From Ferruginibacter sp. HRS2-29 (GTDB lineage: Bacteria; Bacteroidota; Bacteroidia; Chitinophagales; Chitinophagaceae), in the NCBI RefSeq assembly GCF_024343615.1, contig NZ_RJUB01000011.1, positions 1-64,000 on the forward strand: a stretch of 64,000 bases of DNA, read 5' to 3'. Shown piece by piece: positions 50,869 through 58,650 of the stretch. Every line of letters starts with the position of its first letter. Position 1 is the first letter of the stretch. Made by a program: the position numbers and the translations under genes. The notes below the pieces were generated by a model, which was not told where the DNA came from, did no database searches, and was given only the letters and a program-made list of their open reading frames with translations.

Positions 50869-52167
50869 TTATGCGATCGCTTCCGATACTTTTTCCATCA
50901 CCCGGCTGTCATCAATTTCGCGTTCTGCTTCAGGCATGATCTTTTTACCCTGGGCAATGATTTGCCTGCCAACAAAAATAGAACAAAGCTGCAACACACC
51001 GATGATCACTACCGCATATCGCAAAGCAATGTCTGCCGAACCAAAACGTGCCATGACAAGAAAGGTGGCTGCGCCCAAAAATCTTCCGACATACAATCCC
51101 GCTTCATGATTGAGGATGTAGGCATATTCATTCCGGTTTTCTATTTTTGAAACGATGTCGATCACCTGGAACTGTATCGGAAAATAAGCAAGGTCCATCA
51201 ATGGTTTCGCGATGAGCAGCATGAGGATGAAGATCACCACACCAAGCTGACTGTACAATACACCATTGATGGCAGCGCCTGCGGCAAATAACAAAAGGCC
51301 TGTTGCAAATATTTTTATCCTGTCCGAAGGTTTTGAAATACGGCCGAGTATGTACATGATAAGGGCTGCAATGACCGCTCCTATGGATGTTGCGGAGCCA
51401 AGTGCGCCCTCGTTCCCAAAAAATTTAAGGATAAGCATGGCGGGGGCTGTTACCAGGAAACCCTGCGCCAATCCTTTAAGTGAAGCCAGCGTAAGCAGTT
51501 TGTACCAGAGCGGATGGAATTTGAAAAAGACATATTTTTTTTGCGGGGGGTTGGTGAACGTTCCCCTGAAACACATGATGGATGCTGCTATCGTGATAAT
51601 GAATACTGCCCCGGTGATCATCACGTAAGCAGATTGCTTGGAGTCTGCGCCGGATCGTGAATCAATAAAAAATCCGATACAGATAGGAACCACTACGGCG
51701 ATAATGGTATAAAAAAGTGTTTCCATTCCATAATAATAATTCCGGTTGGAATCATTGGTGATCGCCAATGCCAGCACATCGCGATTGGCCCAGTAAAACC
51801 CGAAGCTCAATCCCATGATAAGTCCCGCAATGCCCAATCCTACTACATCCAGCTCACTCAGCGACATCATATAGATCATTGAAATGCCACTCAGCATCAT
51901 ACCTGCTGAATATAATTTACGGATATTGAAATGTTGCAATAAAAATCCGTTCAATAAAAAAGTCAGTGGAATCCCGGTGTATATCGTCAGTTGATAGATG
52001 ACCACTTTGGTAAGATCGCCGTGTGTGCTACGCATGATGTATGCAGCCATGAACGTATCAATCACGGGCAAAACCAGCGCATAGATCATGTTGGTGAAAG
52101 TGAGCACACGGAAATTCCGCGGCTGGCTGTTGAAGTGATCCACTTCAGTTTTCAGTCTATTGGCCAT
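50869..52167 (-). CDS. MFS transporter
   Basis: A 432-residue permease with twelve predicted helices. Helix 1-2 region VLTFTNMIYALVLPVIDTFM, a central soluble loop (SRSGADSKQSA) and MFS-like GLSFGFYWANRDVLALA are visible. The gene overlaps the end of the GH130 gene by about 10 bp, a tight coupling found in Bacteroidota mannoside loci, where the MFS protein imports oligosaccharides for cytosolic phosphorolysis. The substrate is inferred from the neighbour. Confidence 0.88.
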   Translation of the reverse strand: MANRLKTEVDHFNSQPRNFRVLTFTNMIYALVLPVIDTFMAAYIMRSTHGDLTKVVIYQLTIYTGIPLTFLLNGFLLQHFNIRKLYSAGMMLSGISMIYMMSLSELDVVGLGIAGLIMGLSFGFYWANRDVLALAITNDSNRNYYYGMETLFYTIIAVVVPICIGFFIDSRSGADSKQSAYVMITGAVFIITIAASIMCFRGTFTNPPQKKYVFFKFHPLWYKLLTLASLKGLAQGFLVTAPAMLILKFFGNEGALGSATSIGAVIAALIMYILGRISKPSDRIKIFATGLLLFAAGAAINGVLYSQLGVVIFILMLLIAKPLMDLAYFPIQFQVIDIVSKIENRNEYAYILNHEAGLYVGRFLGAATFLVMARFGSADIALRYAVVIIGVLQLCSIFVGRQIIAQGKKIMPEAEREIDDSRVMEKVSEAIA

Positions 52168-53224
52168 GATCGGATTTTAATAATGATAAAATTTCTTTCA
52201 GCGAAAAATCTGCGCCGCATACGAACTCATCGGATGCCCCATAATAAATGGTCACCGTATCCCCATCCGGCTGAAGGATGTGCCCGTTGGTAAACACCAC
52301 ATTGCCGAAAAAACCTGTAAGCTCATAGGCTGCCTGTGGCACCATGATGGCGGCATCAGTTCTGCCGATCACTTTGGAAGGATCTTCCAGGTCGAGTAAA
52401 AATGCGCCGAGGCAATATTGGTGCGCTTCATTGGCCCCATGATAAATTTCGAGCCAGCCTTGCTCCGTTTTGATCGGCGCAGCGCCTGCCCCCACTCTTT
52501 TACTATCCCATTTGTCGCTGCGGGTTTTGATGATACATTTATGATCGCCCCAGTGAATGCCATCCGGTGAAGAAGCTATCCAGATGAAATTTCCGCCGAT
52601 ATCCACGCTGCTCGGACGATGCAGGGCATAATATTTCCCGTTTACCTTTTCTTCAAAAATGGCGCAATCCTTATTGTGCGGAGGCAATATCATTCCATGC
52701 GAAGTAAAATCTTTCCAGTCGGTGGTAGTGCGTAACCCAACGCCCACGCCATTATCAGAAACAGCTGTAAACGTAAGATGATATTTTTCTTCGAGCCAGG
52801 TAACCCGGCAATCTTCAATTCCAAATGTCTGAAGTATACCTTCACCAGTGAGTAAGGGATACCCTTCGGGCTCGTAAAAATTTTTCCCATCATCGCTGCA
52901 AAGTAGTCGCAGATGCGATAAGGTAGTGAGGTAATCCAATCCTTTGTAATTGATCACCCTTGCATCGGAAGCATCCAGTTCGGGATCGCCGGAAGGAATT
53001 TTCATGATCTCGATACCACCGGATTTTGTAAGAATGGGAAAAGAAATAAGATCGTCGGTTTGCTTCGGCCTTTCCGCAACGCGGATGAGCAGCCAGGTCT
53101 TCCCTTCAAATTGAAAAACCCCGGGATTCAGTAAACAAGCTATTTCAAGCCCGTCGATACTGGGTTTCAAGTCACCCGGAGATAATAGAGGATTGCCTGC
53201 AAAACGTGTTGCGATATCTTTCAT
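52157..53224 (-). CDS. GH130 glycoside phosphorylase/hydrolase
   Basis: A 355-residue cytosolic enzyme without signal peptide. The five-bladed propeller motifs are present: NPLLSPGDLKP at the start, GIEDCRVTWLEEKYHLTFTA with the likely catalytic acid D138, KDCAIFEEKVNGKYYALHRP, and GAGAAPIKTEQGWLEIYHGA. GH130 enzymes act on beta-mannosides, mostly by phosphorolysis. The motif reads EDCR where EDPR is common. It precedes the MFS gene with an overlap, consistent with uptake and intracellular breakdown of a mannose-containing oligosaccharide. Phosphorylase versus hydrolase is not decided. Confidence 0.9.
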   Translation of the reverse strand: MKDIATRFAGNPLLSPGDLKPSIDGLEIACLLNPGVFQFEGKTWLLIRVAERPKQTDDLISFPILTKSGGIEIMKIPSGDPELDASDARVINYKGLDYLTTLSHLRLLCSDDGKNFYEPEGYPLLTGEGILQTFGIEDCRVTWLEEKYHLTFTAVSDNGVGVGLRTTTDWKDFTSHGMILPPHNKDCAIFEEKVNGKYYALHRPSSVDIGGNFIWIASSPDGIHWGDHKCIIKTRSDKWDSKRVGAGAAPIKTEQGWLEIYHGANEAHQYCLGAFLLDLEDPSKVIGRTDAAIMVPQAAYELTGFFGNVVFTNGHILQPDGDTVTIYYGASDEFVCGADFSLKEILSLLKSDHGQ

Positions 53225-53363
53225 GCAGAGTAATTTTGTTTCCGCCCCGGCGGATGAGGTAAAATGTATCGCAGTCTTTGGTCGACATCGCCTCCCCTAA
53301 AATGAAGAGGAGGGATGAAGACCGACCATTGATTGCACTGAAAAAGGTTGAAAGGTTTAAAAG

Positions 53364-53428
53364 GTTCAGAAGGTTCAAAAGTTCAAGAGGTTATACTTTC
53401 TCCGCAAAACATTTTGAACCTTCTGAAC
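53364..53428. repeat. 17-bp perfect inverted repeat between susD and GH130
   Basis: GTTCAGAAGGTTCAAAA (53364-53380) is the exact reverse complement of TTTTGAACCTTCTGAAC (53412-53428), loop 31 bp. Lying in the only large gap of the locus, it could attenuate transcription after susD or stabilise the upstream mRNA. Confidence 0.9.
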
Positions 53429-53446
53429 TTTTAAACTGTTGAACTT

Positions 53447-54925
53447 TTAGTATCCCGGGTTCTGCACCAATGTACCTGCTGATGCATCAATTTCGCCCTG
53501 TGGGATCGGGTATAAATAATTTTTGTCCTGGAAATTTTTACCATGAGCAGTCATCACCTGTTTGGCGATGCCCCATCTTTTAAGATCGAGCATGCGTTGT
53601 GATTCGAAACCAAGCTCAACCCTTCTTTCCGAAATAAGCCAGCCCTTGATTGTTGCTTTATCTGTAGAAGCAGGCCTGTCGGGCAATGTACCGGCAGGAG
53701 GAAGGTTGCCGTTAACATCAACGGAGTTACGGGCACGGGCACGGATCTGGTTGATGAGCGCTATCGCCTGCGGATATTGCCCCAGCTCATTCAACGCTTC
53801 CGCTTTCCAGAGTAATACATCGGCGTAACGGATATAGATCCTGTTGTTGGATGCATCATCATTTCCTTTATTACCTCCGTCGATGGTACCCAATATTTTA
53901 TTTACATTTTGAGCAGGGGCATTCACTGTATATAATTTCCGCGGATCGTTTGGTTCAAACGCATTCAGAAAATCTGTTGTAGGTGCAAAGAAACCCCAGC
54001 CCAGCGGGGCACAGATACCATTGCCGGTACGCGGGTCAGTACCGCTTTTATGATCATAAGCGAAGATCACTTCGTTGTCTGTGAACTCGGTATTGAAACT
54101 GCTGAAATAATTTGTATTCAGGCTGTAAAAGTTAGTCGTTTCCAGTTGGCCAACTGTTGTCACTACATCCTGCCATTGGCCGGTATAGAGTTGGGATTTA
54201 GCCAAAAGTGCCATGGCAGCTCCTTTTGACACACGCCATTTTTCTGTAGCAGAACTGTATTTTGAATTGGGCAACAAAGCGATCGCCGCCTGAAGATCTA
54301 CTTTAATGGAATCCCACACACGGGCTTTTGGAGCACGTACTGCAAATTCAAATGCTTCCTGGTAAGTTTTTACAGGTTGCAATATCAGTGGCACATCACC
54401 GAAATTATTGACCAGTGAAAAATAATAATGGCTGCGCAGGAATAAACCTTCTGCAAGCAATTGATTTTTTCGTGCAGTAGTAATCCCTGTGATCTGTTCT
54501 ATATCAGGGTTGCGCAGCAGGCTGATACCGATGTTCAGCCTTTTGATACCTTCGTAATTATATTTCCAAAGCCCGTTAGGACCTCCGTTGGATGCAGTGA
54601 ACGTGTAGTTATCTATATCATCCATCCATGGCTGATCACCATCGGGGTTCCATTTTTTCTGCATATCATCCGATGCCACATCCTGAACGATGTAATCATT
54701 CTGAAAGACTAGCCCACCCTGCCAATCCCATTGTGCAAGGATGTTGAGGCGATTGGATAGTAATTGGTAACCCGAACTGATCGAGCTCTCCATCATGTTC
54801 AACGTTGGCGTGGTATTCACCTGTTCAAGCGTAACCAGCCCTATCGGCGTAGTTTCCAGCTGCTTTTTGCAACTCGCAAAAAGGAATAAGAACAGCGCCG
54901 GATATATTATTTTAGTATGTTTCAT
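53447..54925 (-). CDS. susD: SusD/RagB-family glycan-binding lipoprotein
   Basis: A 492-residue surface lipoprotein with lipobox ASCKK (C19). SusD-type features are the N-terminal SSGYQLLSNRLNILAQWDWQ, TPR region with GLFLRSHYYFSLVNNFGDVP, a family hallmark, and the C-terminal RYADVLLWKAEALNELGQYPQ and ISERRVELGFESQRMLDLKRWG. It binds glycan at the cell surface and caps the SusC channel. It follows susC by 17 bp. Confidence 0.95.
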   Translation of the reverse strand: MKHTKIIYPALFLFLFASCKKQLETTPIGLVTLEQVNTTPTLNMMESSISSGYQLLSNRLNILAQWDWQGGLVFQNDYIVQDVASDDMQKKWNPDGDQPWMDDIDNYTFTASNGGPNGLWKYNYEGIKRLNIGISLLRNPDIEQITGITTARKNQLLAEGLFLRSHYYFSLVNNFGDVPLILQPVKTYQEAFEFAVRAPKARVWDSIKVDLQAAIALLPNSKYSSATEKWRVSKGAAMALLAKSQLYTGQWQDVVTTVGQLETTNFYSLNTNYFSSFNTEFTDNEVIFAYDHKSGTDPRTGNGICAPLGWGFFAPTTDFLNAFEPNDPRKLYTVNAPAQNVNKILGTIDGGNKGNDDASNNRIYIRYADVLLWKAEALNELGQYPQAIALINQIRARARNSVDVNGNLPPAGTLPDRPASTDKATIKGWLISERRVELGFESQRMLDLKRWGIAKQVMTAHGKNFQDKNYLYPIPQGEIDASAGTLVQNPGY

Positions 54926-54942
54926 CTGATTAGTTTTAACTT

Positions 54943-57900
54943 TTACAAATTAATTTTTGCTCCCAATAAAATACCTCTTGACAACGGGTACGTACCTGCA
55001 TCTTTCAGCAAGGTAGATTCCGGATCAAGTCCTTTATACTTAGTGATGGTGAAAAGGTTTTGTGCCGAAACATAGAACCTGATATTGTTCACACCATTCA
55101 GTTTGAAAGCAGGAGTATAGCCTACTTCAATATTTTTCAACCGTACATAAGAGGCATCTTCCACAAATACGCTTGAAACCTCACCACCACCATTGCTGCT
55201 CAAAGTATTGCGGGGCGTAGTGTTACTGGTTCCTTCGCCATGCCATGCATCCAGTACTGCAGTAGTAGAATTGAACGGACGGCTATCATAATCCAATATC
55301 TGTTTCAGGTCATTGTACCTGTCAACCCCCTGTACTCCCTGCACCAGGAAGGAGAAATCGAAACTCCTGAACGAGCCATAAAAAGAAGCGCCAAAAGTAA
55401 CTTTAGGGATCGGGTTACCGATGTAAGTCCTGTCATCATCATTGATCTGACCATCGCCGTTCAGGTCTTTAAATTTGATATCGCCAGGCTGCGTATTTGC
55501 AGGATTGGAAAATAAGGTCTTTGTTATTTCTGCCTGGTTCTGGTAGATACCATCGAACACTTTACCATAATATGAGCTGATAGGCTGGCCTACTGCCGTG
55601 ATAGTATGTGAATTATTATCGGTGATATTTTTTACGTAAGTGAACAATTTTGTAACCCTGTTCCTGATCGTTCCAACGTTACCATTGATGCTGTATTTAA
55701 ATTTATGATCGTTGTTCTGATAACCTGCACTTACCTCAAGGCCCCTGTTATAAACCGAACCTGCATTCACATACGTGCGATCGATCACACCAACAGTTAC
55801 CGCTGGTAAACCAACACTCAGCAAAATATCATCCGTTACTTTATTGAAATAATCAACCGAGATGTTCAGTTTGTTTTTCAGGAAAGCCATATCAACACCA
55901 AAATCTGTCTGGGTTGTTTCTTCCCATTTGATATCGGGGTTACCATAACGCGATGTAGAGATCACGCCACCCGTCTGACTTACGTAAGTCTCGTAAGCAT
56001 AGTTTGGAATTTCCTGGTTACCGGCTTTACCCCAGCTTCCGCGAAGGCGAAGGTTGCTCAGCCAGTTCACTTCCTGCATGAAATTTTCCTGTGTCACTAT
56101 CCAGCCTGCAGACACCGAAGGGAAATAACCCCATTTGTTGTTGGCGCCAAACCGGGATGAACCATCCGCCCTTACTGCTGCTGTAGCGAAGTACCTGTTC
56201 TTGTAAGCGTACGTTCCTGATCCGAAAAAGGAAACAAGATCCCAGCTGGTTTCGCTGCCACCGCTTCTCATGTTGGGTGTTGCACCAAAATCAAGATAAC
56301 GGAAAGCGTCCGATGAGTTGAAAAAGTTCTGCCTGCTTCCACCGATACCGGTTGATTTGCTGCTGATATTTTCAGTACCGATCACTGCATTGATAGAATG
56401 ATCGCCGATATTTTTGAGGTAAGACAACGTTTGCGAAAGCGTAAATGTCATTGTTTCGCCAAAGTTCTCATCCAGGTTATTGGGCCTGTTGATCCTTCCT
56501 TGCCCGGGAAAAGGATCGTTCGGATCAGCATTATTATCATCCCCGTAATTGGAAGCGAAGTTTTTGTTATGCTGAAAAGCGATATCGATCCCGACATTCG
56601 ATCTGAACTTTAAAGATTTATCGCGTAAGAAAGCAAACTCCGCAAATACGTTTCCGAAAGTCTGGAAGGTCTTTCTTTTATCATCTGTAAAATGTACGAT
56701 CGCCAATGGATTGGAAGTGTATTCATACTGGGGTTTCCAGCCATTGTTTTCGTTGGTATAAAAAGGCAGATCAGTATACGGATTTCCCGCCGTCCAGGTT
56801 GGATCGCTTGGATCCTTATAGATAGCAATAACCGGCGGGCGTATCAGGGCGTGCCTGATAACACCAGGCGCATCGCCACTGGAGTTCAGCTTATCCTGTT
56901 TCTGATAGCTCAGCAAAATATTCGTACCCAACGTAAGCCTGTTGGTAACATTCGCATTTACATTGGTGCGGAAGTTGAAACGCTCGTACTGATCGTGATT
57001 TTCTACCACGATACCATTTTGTTTATAATACCCCGCAGACAAAGTGAATTGAACTTTATCAGAACCACCGTTGGCAGACAATTGTACGCTGTTGGCGATA
57101 CCTGTTGTAAACAATTCATCGAGGTAATTGATGTTTGCCAGTTTTGTACCATTGAAACGATCTTTCATGTAAGGGCTCGAATCGGTACTGTTGGGAAATG
57201 CATTGTGCCAGGCCATATCTTTTACTGAAAGGTATTGATCCGCGTTCAGCATTTTAGGCAGGTTGATAGCATTATAAAAGCCGGTAAAATAATCTACCGT
57301 AAAATTTGTTTTTCCTCTCTGGCCGAGCCTCGTTGTGATCACCACCACACCACTCGCCGCACGTGAACCATAGATAGCAGCAGATGCCGCATCTTTCAGC
57401 ACCGTCATGGAAGCGATGTCGGAAGGGTTTAAAAAAGTGATATCGCGGGTAGGCACACCGTCTACCACGTACAATGCGTCGTTGTTGCCGAGCGTACCTT
57501 CACCCCTGATCCTTAACTTGATACCATCGCCGGGCGCACCGGTATTGGCTGCCACAAAAACACCGGCGATCTGCCCCTGCAATGCCTGGGCAACATCCGG
57601 AATATGTGTCTTTGAAATATTGGTCATGTTAACAGAGCTGACCGCCCCCGTGATGGAATTTTTGCGCTGGCTATTGTAACCAACTACTACCACATCTTCC
57701 ATGGTATTCACATCGGGCTGAAGGCTTGCCGAAAGCATTCCTTTATTGCCTACAGCAAGTTGGGTAGGCTTAAACCCTATCGAACTTACCATGAGCACAT
57801 CTGTTGGAGAAGCTGTAATGGTAAAATTTCCCTCATTGTCGGTAACAGTAATAAGGTTGGTTCCTTTAACTGTAACGGAAGCGCCGGATATGGCTTCCCC

Positions 57901-58053
57901 TTTTGCGTTGGTGATCTTACCCGAAACTTTACCGATCTGCGCTGAGGCAGTCAGGTGCATCAGGGCGAAAGTCAGGAGAAGGCAGGCAAGGCGGAATAAT
58001 TTTCCTGCGTGCTTCGAAAAATAACGAACAGAATTCGCAGTAGTTTTTTTCAT
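54943..58053 (-). CDS. susC: SusC/RagA-family TonB-dependent transporter
   Basis: A 1036-residue outer-membrane transporter from the ATG at 58051-58053 (MKKTTANS); a slightly longer frame is unlikely. A signal peptide ending TASA is followed by a carboxypeptidase-like regulatory domain (GKVSGKITNAKGEAISGASV), the plug with ALQGQIAGVFVAANTGAPGD and NDALYVVDGVPTRDI, and the 22-strand barrel ending GILLGAKINL. It imports glycan fragments with energy from TonB. With susD it forms one operon; GH130, MFS and the secreted protein follow. Confidence 0.95.
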   Translation of the reverse strand: MKKTTANSVRYFSKHAGKLFRLACLLLTFALMHLTASAQIGKVSGKITNAKGEAISGASVTVKGTNLITVTDNEGNFTITASPTDVLMVSSIGFKPTQLAVGNKGMLSASLQPDVNTMEDVVVVGYNSQRKNSITGAVSSVNMTNISKTHIPDVAQALQGQIAGVFVAANTGAPGDGIKLRIRGEGTLGNNDALYVVDGVPTRDITFLNPSDIASMTVLKDAASAAIYGSRAASGVVVITTRLGQRGKTNFTVDYFTGFYNAINLPKMLNADQYLSVKDMAWHNAFPNSTDSSPYMKDRFNGTKLANINYLDELFTTGIANSVQLSANGGSDKVQFTLSAGYYKQNGIVVENHDQYERFNFRTNVNANVTNRLTLGTNILLSYQKQDKLNSSGDAPGVIRHALIRPPVIAIYKDPSDPTWTAGNPYTDLPFYTNENNGWKPQYEYTSNPLAIVHFTDDKRKTFQTFGNVFAEFAFLRDKSLKFRSNVGIDIAFQHNKNFASNYGDDNNADPNDPFPGQGRINRPNNLDENFGETMTFTLSQTLSYLKNIGDHSINAVIGTENISSKSTGIGGSRQNFFNSSDAFRYLDFGATPNMRSGGSETSWDLVSFFGSGTYAYKNRYFATAAVRADGSSRFGANNKWGYFPSVSAGWIVTQENFMQEVNWLSNLRLRGSWGKAGNQEIPNYAYETYVSQTGGVISTSRYGNPDIKWEETTQTDFGVDMAFLKNKLNISVDYFNKVTDDILLSVGLPAVTVGVIDRTYVNAGSVYNRGLEVSAGYQNNDHKFKYSINGNVGTIRNRVTKLFTYVKNITDNNSHTITAVGQPISSYYGKVFDGIYQNQAEITKTLFSNPANTQPGDIKFKDLNGDGQINDDDRTYIGNPIPKVTFGASFYGSFRSFDFSFLVQGVQGVDRYNDLKQILDYDSRPFNSTTAVLDAWHGEGTSNTTPRNTLSSNGGGEVSSVFVEDASYVRLKNIEVGYTPAFKLNGVNNIRFYVSAQNLFTITKYKGLDPESTLLKDAGTYPLSRGILLGAKINL

Positions 58054-58260
58054 AATGCAATCGTTTAAAAATGATGATCGCTGCAAAGCAGTAACCGGTA
58101 GTTGAATGTTTAGTAATGGATAGTTCTGATATGGCGGAGTAAAAACGATCTTCGGCTAACCGGGGCCGTTAGGTAAGTATAAAATGAAATTATGGCATTG
58201 GCCTGAATCAAAAAACGGTCGGTTCGTTTTTGTTGGTATCATATGTGGCAATTGAGGGTA

Positions 58261-58268
58261 GAAAATTA
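58261..58268 (-). promoter_or_regulatory. possible -7 element of susC
   Basis: On the minus strand TAATTTTC differs from TAnnTTTG only in the last base. It lies about 26 bp downstream of the paired repeats at 58294-58329, a fitting distance for an AraC-type activator. It would give a leader of about 200 nt. Confidence 0.3.
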
Positions 58269-58293
58269 CGACCGGGTGGGATTTTGACTATAC

Positions 58294-58329
58294 ACTATAG
58301 TTACATTTTAGTGTACTATAGTAACATTT
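58294..58329. promoter_or_regulatory. operator candidate for the hybrid two-component regulator
   Basis: ACTATAGTTACATTT (58294-58308) and ACTATAGTAACATTT (58315-58329) are direct repeats with 14 of 15 bases equal and exactly 21 bp apart, two helical turns. Paired direct half-sites at this spacing are typical of AraC-family DNA-binding domains. They lie about 240 bp upstream of the susC ATG and downstream of the regulator gene. Confidence 0.65.
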
Positions 58330-58401
58330 ATGACAAATTCGTGGAGTATGTGGGAAAAATATTACAAAAATTCGAAGACCCATTAAAAATGACGAGATGG
58401 G

Positions 58402-58641
58402 TTTGCCGGGAAGACGGGAAGAAATATTCTGAAAAAGAGAGCAATTTGCCGGGAAGATGGGAAGAAATGTTCATGAAAAGGAGAGCAGTTTGCCGGGAAG
58501 ACGGAAAGAAATAATCCAGAAATGAGAGCAGTTTGCCAGGAAGACGGGAAGAAATAATCCGGAAAATGAAAGCAGTTTGCCGGAAGACGAGAAGAAAAAT
58601 TCCTGAAAAAAGATCTTACTTCTTCCCGTCTTCCCGGCAAA
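58402..58641. repeat. 43-44-bp tandem repeats with a closing inverted copy
   Basis: Five direct copies containing GCCGGGAAGACGGGAAGAA or variants start at 58402, 58445, 58489, 58532 and 58576. The sequence between them is also related (GAAA..GAGAGCAG), so the true unit is 43-44 bp. An inverted copy lies at about 58619-58641, directly behind the stop of the regulator gene. The same inverted layout occurs at 1-72. Confidence 0.92.
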
Positions 58642-58650
58642 AAAAACATA

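Noticed and set aside
58230..58514. 94-residue plus-strand ORF through the operator and repeat array
   Set aside because: Its C-terminal part is only the translated tandem repeat and it crosses the susC control region.
58402..58641. CRISPR-like regular repeats
   Set aside because: The parts between copies are related to one another, the period is the repeat unit itself, one copy is inverted, and no cas genes are near. It is a tandem repeat.
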